Shown here: positions 50,150-59,378 of the stretch, piece by piece
Position numbering within the stretch: position 1 is the stretch's first letter
Layout: the number at the start of each line of letters is the position of its first letter
From: Ruminococcus flavefaciens
GTDB taxonomy: Bacteria; Bacillota; Clostridia; Oscillospirales; Ruminococcaceae
DNA length: 64,000 nt
Assembly (NCBI GenBank): GCA_902777125.1
Contig: CACYSQ010000001.1
Location: 1 to 64,000, forward strand
Direction: 5' to 3'
Position numbers and translations under genes: made by a program
The notes under the pieces: generated by a model
Databases searched by the model: none
Seen by the model: the letters and a program-made list of their open reading frames with translations, nothing else
What the model was told of the DNA's origin: nothing

Positions 50150-51462
50150 TGGCCGATGCACGGTATCTTGCTGTAAAGCTGCTCGATAAGACTTTCAGCA
50201 GCGGCAGCTACTCAAATATCCAGCTAAATTCAGGTCTTGCTTCCTCCGGCCTTGACGACCGGGGGAAGAGACTTTGTTCGGCTCTGTACTACGGCGTTAT
50301 TCAGATGAGGCTCAGTCTTGACTATGTGATAGACAGACTCTCAAAGCGTCCCGCGGACAAGCTCGACAGCATAATTGTGAATATATTGCGATCAGGAATT
50401 TACCAGATCGCGTACATGGAGGGTGTCCCGGACAACGCTGCCGTGAACGAGAGCGTGAGCCTTGCAAAGAAGTTCGGCAAGACCAGCGCTGCCGGTATGG
50501 TGAACGCCGTCCTCCGGAATTTTATCCGTCAGGGCAAGAAGATCTATGACGGTGAGCCGGACAGTGACAGGGCACTTTCGATAATGTATTCGTGCCCGGA
50601 GGAACTTGTTAAAAGTCTCACAAGCGACTACGGCAGGGACTTTGCACTCCGCTTTCTTGAACATTCCGTTGAAAAATCAGTGGTCTGCCTGCGGCGCAAT
50701 CAGCTCCGCTGTACTGCGGACGAGCTGCAACGGACAATGGGCGATATAGCGGTCGAAGTGAAGGGAGAACTTTCGCCGGAATGTTTGACTGTACTCGGAA
50801 ATGGCGATATAACGTCAACTGAGGCGTTCGGGAAAGGCTTCTTCCACGTTCAGGGAATGTCCTCGCAGTTCTGCTGCATGGCTCTCGCACCTACAGAAAA
50901 TGACCTCGTGCTGGACATCTGCGCCGCTCCCGGAGGCAAGACCTTCACCATGGCGGAGATGATGAACGGCAGGGGGCAGATCTACGCATTCGACCTGCAC
51001 GAGAAGCGCGTTGAGCTGATACGCAAGGGCGCTCAAAGGCTCGGTCTTACAAATATAAAAGCTGCGGCAGGTGACGCAGCAAAGTTCAACCCTGACCTGC
51101 CGAAGTTCACGAAGATACTCTGCGATGTGCCGTGTTCGGGCTTCGGAGTGATCGGAAAGAAGCCGGAGATCAAGTACAAGAAATTGTCAGAATTTGAAAG
51201 GCTCCCGGAAATTCAGTACAATATTGCTCAGAATGCGCTGAACTATTTAGCGGTCGGCGGAGAAATGGTCTACTCGACCTGCACTGTCCGGAGGGCTGAA
51301 AACGAGGCGGTCGCTGAAAGGCTCCTACGCGAGCACCCGGAGCTCGAACCCGTTGAGCTGCCGGAGGTTTTCGGGCAGAAATTCGGCGCAATGGCAACGC
51401 TTTCACCGATGTACGGCTTCGACGACGGTTTTTTCATTGCAAAATTGAGAAAAATAAAATGA
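50149..51462 (+). CDS. rsmB: 16S rRNA m5C967 methyltransferase
   Basis: A 437-residue RsmB/Sun. The N-terminal NusB-like RNA-binding domain (about 1-140) is followed by a SAM methyltransferase with LDICAAPGGKTF, the PCS catalytic motif in DVPCSGFGVI, and the second cysteine in STCTVRRAENE. The product methylates C967 of 16S rRNA. Coupled to the upstream peptidase gene by overlapping TGATG. Confidence 0.94.
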   Translation: MADARYLAVKLLDKTFSSGSYSNIQLNSGLASSGLDDRGKRLCSALYYGVIQMRLSLDYVIDRLSKRPADKLDSIIVNILRSGIYQIAYMEGVPDNAAVNESVSLAKKFGKTSAAGMVNAVLRNFIRQGKKIYDGEPDSDRALSIMYSCPEELVKSLTSDYGRDFALRFLEHSVEKSVVCLRRNQLRCTADELQRTMGDIAVEVKGELSPECLTVLGNGDITSTEAFGKGFFHVQGMSSQFCCMALAPTENDLVLDICAAPGGKTFTMAEMMNGRGQIYAFDLHEKRVELIRKGAQRLGLTNIKAAAGDAAKFNPDLPKFTKILCDVPCSGFGVIGKKPEIKYKKLSEFERLPEIQYNIAQNALNYLAVGGEMVYSTCTVRRAENEAVAERLLREHPELEPVELPEVFGQKFGAMATLSPMYGFDDGFFIAKLRKIK

Positions 51463-51477
51463 GAGGAGGCTGCTTCG

Positions 51478-52533
51478 TTGGAAAAAATTGATATACTCAG
51501 TCTGACACTGGATGAACTGGAGGCTATTCTCGTCGAAAACGGCGAGAAAAAATTCAGGGCAAAACAGATTTTTCAGTGGCTCCACGTTAAAAGAGTGCTT
51601 GATTTCGACAAAATGACTGATATATCTGTCCAATTGAGACAGCGCCTTAATGAAATTTTTTGTATAAATGGACTATTTGTGCGGAAAAAGCTTGAATCCG
51701 CTATAGATAATACTGTAAAATATCTGTATAGGCTTTCTGACGGGAACTTTGTCGAGACCGTTCTCATGGAATACAGCTACGGTCACAGCATATGCGTCTC
51801 CACTCAGGTGGGCTGCAAAATGGGCTGCCGGTTCTGTGCATCAGCCATTGCCGGATACGTCAGAAGTCTCACGCCCTCGGAGATACTCATGCAGATCTAC
51901 GAGACCGAGCGCGATTCCGGAGTTAAGGTCTCGGGCATCGTGCTAATGGGCATCGGCGAGCCCCTCGATAACTACGATAACGTTGTGAAGTTCCTCGGTA
52001 TCCTCTCCCACAAGGACGGGAACGATATGAGCCTCAGACACGTTTCACTTTCCACCTGCGGCATCGTGCCGAGGATATACGACCTCGCTGAGCTGAAACT
52101 CCAGCTCACGCTCTGCATATCCCTCCATAGTGCAGATAACGACAGAAGAAGTGAAATAATGCCGGTCAACAGGACATATAATATAGACGAGCTTATAAAA
52201 GCCTGCCGGTACTACATCGACAGGACAGGACGGCGCATCACATTTGAATATGCCGTCATCGACGGAGTGAATTCCTCCGATGCGGACGCCGACAGGCTTG
52301 CCGGTCTCCTCAGAGGGATAAACTGCCATGTGAACCTTATCCCCGTGAATAAGGTCAGGGAAAGAGATTACCACACCGTGCGGACAGGCGTTGCGGATTT
52401 CGCAAAGCGCCTCGGAAAGCGCGGCATAAACGCTACCGTCAGAAGAACTCTCGGCAGCGATATAGAAGCAGCCTGCGGTCAGCTCAGACGCGATGCCGCA
52501 GAGCATGAAGGAAACGGAGGTGCAGACAAGTGA
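51478..52533 (+). CDS. rlmN: 23S rRNA/tRNA m2A methyltransferase RlmN
   Basis: A 351-residue radical-SAM enzyme that methylates A2503 of 23S rRNA and A37 of some tRNAs. The CxxxCxxC cluster motif is CKMGCRFCAS, with GMGCRF-like context; GIVLMGIGEPLDNYDNV and INLIPVN-like NLIPVNKVRERDY are conserved. Starts at TTG behind GAGGAGG. Its end overlaps the prpC GTG by four bases. Confidence 0.95.
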   Translation: MEKIDILSLTLDELEAILVENGEKKFRAKQIFQWLHVKRVLDFDKMTDISVQLRQRLNEIFCINGLFVRKKLESAIDNTVKYLYRLSDGNFVETVLMEYSYGHSICVSTQVGCKMGCRFCASAIAGYVRSLTPSEILMQIYETERDSGVKVSGIVLMGIGEPLDNYDNVVKFLGILSHKDGNDMSLRHVSLSTCGIVPRIYDLAELKLQLTLCISLHSADNDRRSEIMPVNRTYNIDELIKACRYYIDRTGRRITFEYAVIDGVNSSDADADRLAGLLRGINCHVNLIPVNKVRERDYHTVRTGVADFAKRLGKRGINATVRRTLGSDIEAACGQLRRDAAEHEGNGGADK

Positions 52534-53255
52534 GATTCAGATACGGTACTGATATCGGTCTGAAACGCGAGGAAAATCAGGACGCCGTCAGGTGCGAATA
52601 CTTCGGACATAACGTCCTCGCCGTCGTATGTGACGGTATGGGCGGCGAGAGAGCAGGCAAGGAGGCAAGCGCCCTTGCAATAAGCGAATTTTTCCAGCGG
52701 TTCTCGGCAGGCTATTCCGAGAGCATGAGCGATGAGGATATACGTAAGCTGCTGATATCGTCTGTCTCAGCGGCAAATTCCGTGATATATACCCGCGCAA
52801 GGCTCGATTTCAAGAACTTCGGCATGGGTACTACCTGCGTTGCCGCATTCGTCAATAAACACGCCGCTTTCATCGCAAATGTCGGCGACAGCCGTGCTTA
52901 CCTCATCATGGAGAACGGTCTGCACAAGGTCACAAATGACCACAATGTCGCGGAAATGCTCTTTGAGCAGGGCAAGATCACCGAGGAGGAGATCGAGACC
53001 CACCCTCAGCGGCATATGCTCGTAAGGGCTGTTGGCGTCGAAAAGACCGTGCTGACGGATACCTTCATTTTCGACTATGAAGACAAGATAAGTCTCCTGC
53101 TTTGCTCGGACGGTCTTTCCGGGTATTGCAGCGATGAAGAAATATACAGCGTTATCCTCAATTCTTCCTTTGACGATGTCGCTGAAGAACTTATCAACCT
53201 CGCTCTGAGCAAGGGCGGCCGCGATAATATCACAGTCGCGGTAATTTCCGATTGA
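52530..53255 (+). CDS. prpC: PP2C-type phosphatase PrpC/Stp
   Basis: A 241-residue serine/threonine phosphatase that opposes PrkC. All PP2C motifs are present: VCDGMGGERAGKEAS, GMGTTCVAA, NVGDSRAYL, CSDGLSGY and GGRDNITVAVI. Starts at GTG overlapping rlmN. The kinase gene follows 16 bases later, the standard gene pair. This is the third PP2C in the window and the only canonical one. Confidence 0.95.
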   Translation: MRFRYGTDIGLKREENQDAVRCEYFGHNVLAVVCDGMGGERAGKEASALAISEFFQRFSAGYSESMSDEDIRKLLISSVSAANSVIYTRARLDFKNFGMGTTCVAAFVNKHAAFIANVGDSRAYLIMENGLHKVTNDHNVAEMLFEQGKITEEEIETHPQRHMLVRAVGVEKTVLTDTFIFDYEDKISLLLCSDGLSGYCSDEEIYSVILNSSFDDVAEELINLALSKGGRDNITVAVISD

Positions 53256-53271
53256 TTCAGGAGGAAAGGAA

Positions 53272-55710
53272 ATGGACAAGAATATCGGCAAGAAGCTTGA
53301 CGGAAGATATGAGATCACCGAGCTTATAGGCGTCGGCGGAATGGCTGAGGTCTACAAGGGCATTGATGTCATCGACAACAAGACAGTCGCCATCAAGATA
53401 CTGAAAAAGGAGTATGCGGAGAATGAGGAATTCCTCCGCAGGTTCAGGAATGAATCCAAGGCGATAGCGGTGCTCTCACACCCGAACATAGTTAGGATAT
53501 ACGACGTTGGCTTCTCCGAGAAGATACAGTATATCGTTATGGAGTATATCGACGGCATAACCCTCAAGGAGTATATCGAGGAGGAAAAGGTGCTCACATG
53601 GAAGGACACCGTCCACTTCGTTATCCAGATACTCCGTGCTCTCCAGCACGCCCACGACAAGGGCATCGTTCACCGCGATATCAAGCCCCAGAACATCATG
53701 ATGTTCACCGACGGCACTATCAAGGTCATGGACTTCGGCATCGCCAAGTTCGCCCGTGAGGAGGGCAAGACCGCTACAGATCAGGCTATCGGAAGCGTCC
53801 ACTACATCAGCCCCGAACAGGCAAGCGGCAGCGTTACTGACGCCAAGAGCGATATCTACTCAGTCGGCGCGATGATGTATGAGATGCTCACCGGAAAGAA
53901 GCCCTTCGACAGCGACAATCCCGTTGCTATCGCAGTTATGCATATGCACGATATCCCCGAGCGTCCGAGGGCTATAAACCCCGATATCCCGGACGGCCTC
54001 GAGGAGATAGTTCTCAGGGCTATGGAAAAGGCTCCCGAGGACAGATACCAGACCACTGCCGAGATGATAAGGGATATCGAGGCTTTCAAGGCTGACCCCT
54101 CACGCACCTTCGGTTACTATCAGGAGGAGGAAGAGCCTGCGGACGGTACTATAAACTTTGCCGTTCCCGGCGCAAATGAGGTTCAGAACGAGATCCGTTC
54201 CGAGTCTGAGAACGCCTACGCAGCAAAGCCTCCGGTATACGCTCAGCAGCCCGTTTCCGCACCTGCATACTCCGGTCAGCAGGCGCCGAACAGGTTCTCA
54301 CAGCCTCCGCAGAAGCCTGTCTATGCGGACGGCTATTACGCAGACGATGAGTATGACGACGAGGAAGAGGAGGAGCGTTCATCGCTCGTTGTTCCGGTGC
54401 TCACAGCGGTAGTCGTAGTTGTTATCGTCGTAGCGGTAGTATTCATAGCGCTCATGTTCAGCGATATGATAAAGAACAATAAGAAGACCTCCAACGATTT
54501 CACAATGCCCGATTTCTACAACGTTGACTACAACGAGGCTCTCAGCCAGTACGGCAATAACATCAAGTTCGAGATCGTCGAGAAGCAGTACAACGAGCTC
54601 GAGGAGGGCAGGATCTATGAGCAGGATATCGACCCCGAAAAGGAATTCAACAAGGGCGATACCCTGAAAGTAAAGGTGAGCATGGGACCGGAGACAGTCG
54701 AAGTCCCGCCGCTTGCAAAGATGAATCAGCAGCTCGCAAAGGATCAGCTCACAAAGCGCGGTCTGAAAGCCGAGATAAAGCGAAAGGCTGACCCGAATAT
54801 CGAATCCGGAAACGTCATCGAGACCGATCCTCCCGAGGGTACAGAGGTACACAAGGGACAGACTATCCTCGTTTACGTCAGCATGGGCGCAAACAAGGGT
54901 ACCCTCAAGGTCGATAATTATGTCGGCATGGATATCGAGGAAGCTATGTACGCAGCCCAGTATCTCGGACTTACAGCAGTTTCAAAGGACGAAAACTCCA
55001 ATAAGCCCGAAAATGAGGTAATACGTCAGAGCATCGAGAAGGATACCATGGTCGATGAGGGAACTGAGATCATTCTCTATTTCAGCAACGGCAAATCACC
55101 CGAGGGTGAGGTAGACTTCACTATCAAGTTCCCGTCAAATTCCGACGGCGAACAGCCGAGCGGCAGATACAGCATCGACTTCATCGTTTATGAGGAAACG
55201 ATGCGTACAGTATCAACAGATACCTTCATTCTCCCGATCTATACCGAGTATACTCAGAAAGTCAAGGGCTCGGGAGACAAGATAAAGGTAGTTGCATACC
55301 TCAACGGAAGATACAAGTTAGGCGAATATGTCGTTGATTTCGGCAACAAGACCTATGAGGTAAGGTCGGAGGACGTTGTCGGTGCGCTCACCGAGGCAGG
55401 AGCTTATCCCGAGCATACTGAGCCGCCTACGGAGAAGCCTACCGAGAAGCCTGTTACCAAGGTATATGTAAGAGACTACACAGGTCTGGGGTATGATCTC
55501 TGCAAGGGTGAATTAAGTTCCAATGACATCAAAGTGGAAATCTCAGGCAGAGAATACAGCGATACTGTTCCCTATGGCAACATCATAAGTCAGGATAAAT
55601 CGGAAGAAGAGATTGAAAAGGGCAGCACGATATATGTTGTTGTCAGCGACGGTCCTAAGCCCACAGAACCGCCTACAGAACCTACTACACAGAGTGACAT
55701 ATGGGGATAG
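53272..55710 (+). CDS. prkC: PASTA-domain Ser/Thr protein kinase PrkC
   Basis: An 812-residue membrane kinase that senses muropeptides or lipid II outside and phosphorylates targets inside. The kinase domain has GVGGMAEVY (20-28), K42, HRD (134-136) and DFG (154-156). A Tyr/Pro/Gln-rich juxtamembrane linker (280-365) leads to one TM helix (371-395). Outside are three PASTA domains (about 410-620), then a beta-rich domain of about 120 residues, a PTEKPTEKP linker and a fourth PASTA-like domain. The inserted domain before the last PASTA is unusual. Confidence 0.95.
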   Translation: MDKNIGKKLDGRYEITELIGVGGMAEVYKGIDVIDNKTVAIKILKKEYAENEEFLRRFRNESKAIAVLSHPNIVRIYDVGFSEKIQYIVMEYIDGITLKEYIEEEKVLTWKDTVHFVIQILRALQHAHDKGIVHRDIKPQNIMMFTDGTIKVMDFGIAKFAREEGKTATDQAIGSVHYISPEQASGSVTDAKSDIYSVGAMMYEMLTGKKPFDSDNPVAIAVMHMHDIPERPRAINPDIPDGLEEIVLRAMEKAPEDRYQTTAEMIRDIEAFKADPSRTFGYYQEEEEPADGTINFAVPGANEVQNEIRSESENAYAAKPPVYAQQPVSAPAYSGQQAPNRFSQPPQKPVYADGYYADDEYDDEEEEERSSLVVPVLTAVVVVVIVVAVVFIALMFSDMIKNNKKTSNDFTMPDFYNVDYNEALSQYGNNIKFEIVEKQYNELEEGRIYEQDIDPEKEFNKGDTLKVKVSMGPETVEVPPLAKMNQQLAKDQLTKRGLKAEIKRKADPNIESGNVIETDPPEGTEVHKGQTILVYVSMGANKGTLKVDNYVGMDIEEAMYAAQYLGLTAVSKDENSNKPENEVIRQSIEKDTMVDEGTEIILYFSNGKSPEGEVDFTIKFPSNSDGEQPSGRYSIDFIVYEETMRTVSTDTFILPIYTEYTQKVKGSGDKIKVVAYLNGRYKLGEYVVDFGNKTYEVRSEDVVGALTEAGAYPEHTEPPTEKPTEKPVTKVYVRDYTGLGYDLCKGELSSNDIKVEISGREYSDTVPYGNIISQDKSEEEIEKGSTIYVVVSDGPKPTEPPTEPTTQSDIWG

Positions 55711-56567
55711 GATTAATAACTAAATGCTTAGGGGGACTCTACACGGTAGAGTCCCCTGACGGCATATATGAGTGTAAGGCAAGGGGCGTTTTCCGCAACC
55801 GCGGTATAAGTCCCTGCGTAGGCGATACCGTCACCTTTGCCGACGGCGTTATCTCGGAGATAGCCGAGCGCAGGAATTGTATCATAAGACCCCCTCTTGC
55901 CAATCTTGACCAGCTCGTTTTTGTTGTGTCAACGTGCAGTCCCGCGCCGAATTACCTTATCCTCGATAAGTTCATCGCTATCGCGGAGTACAAGGGCATT
56001 ACCCCTGTCGTGGTCATTACCAAGACCGACCTCGGGGACAGCTCGGCTGTCCGGGAGATATACGGCAGCATCGGCATAGACGTTTTGGAGGCGGATTACA
56101 GCGATCCCGCGAGCATTCAGGCTGTCCGGGATATGCTCGCCGGCAGGATAAGCGCTCTCACGGGCAATTCCGGAGCAGGAAAGTCCACGCTGCTCAATGC
56201 CGTTGACCCGGCTCTCGATATACCTACGGCTGAGATAAGCCGCAAGCTCGGCAGAGGAAGACATACCACGCGCCATGCGGAGCTCTATAAGCTCGCCGGA
56301 GGCGGCTATATCGCCGATACTCCCGGCTTTTCCACGTTCGAGACCAACCGCTATGACATTATCCGCAAGGAGGAGCTTGCAGGCTGCTTCCGTGAGTTCG
56401 CGGAGTTCATTGGGGACTGCCAGTTCAAGGACTGCGCCCATGTCTGCGAGAAAGGCTGCAAGGTCGTTGAGGCTGTGAACAGCGGCGCTATCCCCAAAAG
56501 CCGCCACGAGAGCTACTGTACGATGTATGCCGAGGCGAAACAGCTCAAGGAGTGGGAACTGAAATGA
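55701..56567 (+). CDS. rsgA: Ribosome biogenesis GTPase RsgA
   Basis: A 288-residue circularly permuted GTPase that checks 30S maturation. OB fold first, then TKTDLG (G4), GNSGAGKST (155-163, G1) and DTPGFS (G3), and a C-terminal zinc site with CQFKDCAHVCEKGC. Its start overlaps the prkC stop by ten bases. rpe, which often follows rsgA, is missing here. Confidence 0.95.
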   Translation: MGIGLITKCLGGLYTVESPDGIYECKARGVFRNRGISPCVGDTVTFADGVISEIAERRNCIIRPPLANLDQLVFVVSTCSPAPNYLILDKFIAIAEYKGITPVVVITKTDLGDSSAVREIYGSIGIDVLEADYSDPASIQAVRDMLAGRISALTGNSGAGKSTLLNAVDPALDIPTAEISRKLGRGRHTTRHAELYKLAGGGYIADTPGFSTFETNRYDIIRKEELAGCFREFAEFIGDCQFKDCAHVCEKGCKVVEAVNSGAIPKSRHESYCTMYAEAKQLKEWELK

Positions 56568-57202
56568 AAATATGCCATATTTTTGCCGGCGGAGAGCTCG
56601 GAGATATCGCGGAATACTGGTTCCCGAACCACGGCGGCTATATTATCTGCGCCGACAGCGGCTATAAGCACGCTAAAAAGCTGAAACTGAAACCGGACGT
56701 TATCGTGGGGGATTTTGATTCGTACAGCGGAAAGCTCCCGGCTGATTGTGAGATAATCAGGACGGTTCCCGAGAAGGACGATACCGATACTCTTATGGCT
56801 GTAAAAATCGCCATAGAGCGCGGATATGATGTTCTTTACCTCTACGGAGCAATGGGAGGTTCGCGCTTCGACCACGCCTTCGCCAATATCCAGACCATGC
56901 TGTATGCCCGTGAGCACGGCGCTGACCTTATGCTCTTCGGAAACGAGTTTATCTGCATACAGGGCGCGGAGGAAGGCGACGCTATGTACACGGACGAGTC
57001 AGAGCGCTGGGGATTCAGGTACTTTTCCGTTTTTGCGCTGACTGAGACCGTGAAGATAAAAAGTCTCAGGGGAGTGAAGTACCCCCTCGAAAACTACGAG
57101 ATGAAGGCTTCGTTCCCGATCGGAGTCAGCAACGAGATAACAGACGGACAGGCTTTCCTCAGCATCGAGAGCGGTCTTGCGCTTGTTATTCAGACAAAAT
57201 AA
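56564..57202 (+). CDS. thiN: Thiamine diphosphokinase
   Basis: A 212-residue enzyme that converts thiamine to thiamine diphosphate. Family motifs are CADSGYKHAKKL, VGDFDSY and EKDDTDTLMAVKIA, with GGSRFDHAFANI next and a C-terminal GVSNEI segment. ATG overlaps the rsgA stop (ATGA). Last gene of the operon. Confidence 0.93.
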   Translation: MKICHIFAGGELGDIAEYWFPNHGGYIICADSGYKHAKKLKLKPDVIVGDFDSYSGKLPADCEIIRTVPEKDDTDTLMAVKIAIERGYDVLYLYGAMGGSRFDHAFANIQTMLYAREHGADLMLFGNEFICIQGAEEGDAMYTDESERWGFRYFSVFALTETVKIKSLRGVKYPLENYEMKASFPIGVSNEITDGQAFLSIESGLALVIQTK

Positions 57203-57206
57203 TTCA

Positions 57207-57237
57207 GAATGCCGCATATCATTGCGGCGTTTTTTGT
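57207..57237 (+). terminator. Terminator of the yicC-thiN operon
   Basis: ATGCCGCA / TGCGGC stem then GTTTTTT, just after the thiN stop. Confidence 0.88.
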
Positions 57238-57294
57238 CCCATTTTTCATTCCCGTGCGATTATATTAATGAAGCCAAAAACGGAGGTGGTGCAA

Positions 57295-57843
57295 ATGACA
57301 GGAACAAACCGGAGCGAGCTTTCCGGAGGCTCACCGGAGGATATCTACCGCGAATTGATAAAGAACTACGGCGGCTACATCTACGCTGTCGTCATGAACC
57401 GCCTCAACCGCGTCGGCAGCCGCGAGGACATCGAGGACTGCGTCAGCTCAGTTCTTGTCGAGCTCTACTCCGCGATAGGAGACTTCTCCGCTGACAAGGG
57501 CAGCATGAAGTCCTACATCGGCAGGATAGCGGACCGCAGAGCTGTTGACACTTTCAGGCGGCTAACCTACCGTCAGAACAACACTGCCGGGACCGTCGAT
57601 GAGCTCACGGATATGCCCTCCGGGGACGATACCGAGGCTGAGACCGAGAGCAGACTGATGAAGAAACAGCTCTGGGAGGCTGTGCGGTCGCTTGGAAGTC
57701 CCGACAGCGAAATAATCGTATACCAGTATTATTACAATATGAGACCGCGTGATATAGCGAAAAAGCTTGGCATGACGACCGGAGCTGTCCGGAAACGCAG
57801 TCAGAGAGCGCGGCAGAAGCTAAGCGAGATACTGAAAGGGTGA
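57295..57843 (+). CDS. ECF-like RNA polymerase sigma factor
   Basis: A 182-residue sigma-70-family factor with region 2 (DIEDCVSSVLVELYSAIGDF, and KGSMKSYIGRIADRRAVD) and region 4 (RPRDIAKKLGMTTGAVRKRSQRARQKL) only, so an ECF-type factor. ATG at 57295 is preceded by GGAGGTGG; an in-frame upstream ATG (57268) lies before that site. The next gene, overlapping its stop, encodes a TM protein likely to be its anti-sigma factor. The genes it controls are unknown. Confidence 0.88.
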   Translation: MTGTNRSELSGGSPEDIYRELIKNYGGYIYAVVMNRLNRVGSREDIEDCVSSVLVELYSAIGDFSADKGSMKSYIGRIADRRAVDTFRRLTYRQNNTAGTVDELTDMPSGDDTEAETESRLMKKQLWEAVRSLGSPDSEIIVYQYYYNMRPRDIAKKLGMTTGAVRKRSQRARQKLSEILKG

Positions 57844-57848
57844 ACGAG

Positions 57849-59006
57849 ATGAAAAAGGATATATTCAATGAACTCACGGGTCTTGACGAAAAGACCGTGA
57901 ACGAGATAGCAGAAAATGCTCCGGAGCTTGACAGGGCTTCGCAGGAGCGCATACTGAAAAAGTGTATGGAGAAGGACGGCAGTTCCGATGAGGTAGTCGT
58001 TTCCGGAACAGAGCGCTACAGGAGGCCTAAGTACCGCAGCTTTGCGGCAGCAGCGGCGGCAGTTGTACTGGTCGGCGGAATCGGCGGAGCTTTTGCGCTT
58101 GGCAGGAGCATCACCAAAAATGCGCCGTCCGAGAGCGTGAAGGCGCTTGTCACCACCGATGACGGCATAAAGGAGGTCGATCCTGCGGTCGTTCCCGAGG
58201 GCGGAGAAGCTCAGGGCGATACTGAGGGGAAGCCTCTCGCACCCGACTGCACTGAGCCTGCAAACGTTCAGGAGTACACAGTGCCGGAGGTCACAGACGG
58301 CGAGGAGTACGCTAAGTGGCTCGATACCATTCCGGAGGAATACCGCGATACCGTCAGGAACCTCAAGCCCGGCGAGGTGATACATCTGCCGTGCCTGACT
58401 GATGAAAGCACATCGGAGCCTGTTCGGTGCCCGATCGAACCGACAAGGACGTCCTCGACTGATCCTACAGAGCCGTACTCACATTACCTTGATGACCCGG
58501 ACAACTGGGGCAAAGCTAATAACGGCGAACCGATCTCGCCTCCGCCGCAGAACACCACTGCGCCGGCTGAGACCACGACTGAGCCTCTTGACAACCACCC
58601 TCCGCTTGATACCACCGAGCCTCCGATAAGCCCTCCGGTAAGCAACGAGCTCACATTTACCGGCAAATACTGGACGGGCAGTCTTGAGGGCTACTGGACT
58701 TCCGACTGGTGCGGACAGTCGTACTTCCACTTCGATACCAATACTCATACCGGCAGCTATTACAATAGCAATACCTGTACCGGATACAGTTTCGAGTTCA
58801 GCTACTACATCAACAACGACAGCCACATCGAGGTAATGGTGCTTGACCGCGAGATAGGCTACAGCGGAGAGCTTTACGGAACAGGCATGGTCTACTGGAC
58901 TGACTCTGACCACTTCTACATTGAGTGGAAGGCGGAAGCTCCTATCCGTCAGGGACAGCAGATAGAGCATTTCAGCAGAAATTATACCGAGGCTATGCCA
59001 GAATAA
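57849..59006 (+). CDS. Putative membrane anti-sigma factor with extracellular domain
   Basis: A 385-residue protein with a short cytosolic N-terminus (about 1-63), one TM helix (about 64-85), a long Thr/Pro/Glu-rich spacer and a C-terminal extracellular domain (about 285-380). That domain is rich in Trp, Tyr and Asp (for example YWTGSLEGYWTSDWCGQSY), with two cysteines, and looks beta-rich. The N-terminus lacks the HxxxCxxC zinc motif. Position after a sigma factor suggests an anti-sigma role like the RsgI type, sensing something outside; this is inference. A GTG at 57840 overlaps the sigma stop; ATG 57849 has better AAAGGG spacing. Confidence 0.65.
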   Translation: MKKDIFNELTGLDEKTVNEIAENAPELDRASQERILKKCMEKDGSSDEVVVSGTERYRRPKYRSFAAAAAAVVLVGGIGGAFALGRSITKNAPSESVKALVTTDDGIKEVDPAVVPEGGEAQGDTEGKPLAPDCTEPANVQEYTVPEVTDGEEYAKWLDTIPEEYRDTVRNLKPGEVIHLPCLTDESTSEPVRCPIEPTRTSSTDPTEPYSHYLDDPDNWGKANNGEPISPPPQNTTAPAETTTEPLDNHPPLDTTEPPISPPVSNELTFTGKYWTGSLEGYWTSDWCGQSYFHFDTNTHTGSYYNSNTCTGYSFEFSYYINNDSHIEVMVLDREIGYSGELYGTGMVYWTDSDHFYIEWKAEAPIRQGQQIEHFSRNYTEAMPE

Positions 59007-59040
59007 ACAGAACAGGGAAAGTTAAAATATCGTGTAAACA

Positions 59041-59188
59041 ACAATTCTGGCGGTCGAGGGCGAGGCGGACGTTTGCGTAATTGCCCCAAACTACACTCAC
59101 GAAGTCTGTCAAGACCGCCGTTTTACGGCGCTCGTCTTGGTCTTGACAGACTGAGCGAGTGTGGTATAATAGGCAATTGCGAACGTTA
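59041..59188. repeat. Inverted-repeat unit with promoter (copy B)
   Basis: ACAATTCTGGCGGT is followed by GGACGTTTGCG at the left end and GCGAACGTTA at the right (59068-59188). Inside lies a perfect 14-bp inverted repeat, AGTCTGTCAAGACC / GGTCTTGACAGACT (59103-59153), and the GTGGTATAAT...GGCAATTGC segment shared with copy A at 30146-30190. No gene is in the gap 59007-59378. Confidence 0.6.
59143..59170 (+). promoter_or_regulatory. Promoter within the repeat unit
   Basis: TTGACA (59143-59148), 16 bases, TATAAT (59165-59170); the -35 box lies in the right arm of the 14-bp inverted repeat. Confidence 0.7.
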
Positions 59189-59278
59189 CTTGCCACTGGA
59201 TTTGCCTGAAAAGTTATATACACCAAATATAAAAGAAAAAGGAAATTGTTACAATAACGTAAATTTACGAAAAAACGG

Positions 59279-59307
59279 TTGCAGAGAGCAGAATAATTTG
59301 ATATAAT
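59279..59307 (+). promoter_or_regulatory. Second promoter upstream of the Uma2 gene
   Basis: TTGCAG (59279-59284), 17 bases, TATAAT (59302-59307), 72 bases before the start codon. Confidence 0.75.
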
Positions 59308-59378
59308 ATAAGGTGTATGGGCAGTGCTGAAAAAGCCCATGCACCTAAGTTTTTTGTCTTAACAAAATCGGAGGTGAA

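Noticed and set aside
43634..57202. coaBC and rpe expected in this Firmicutes operon
   Set aside because: They are not present between rpoZ and priA or between rsgA and thiN; they may be elsewhere, so absence is not a finding by itself.
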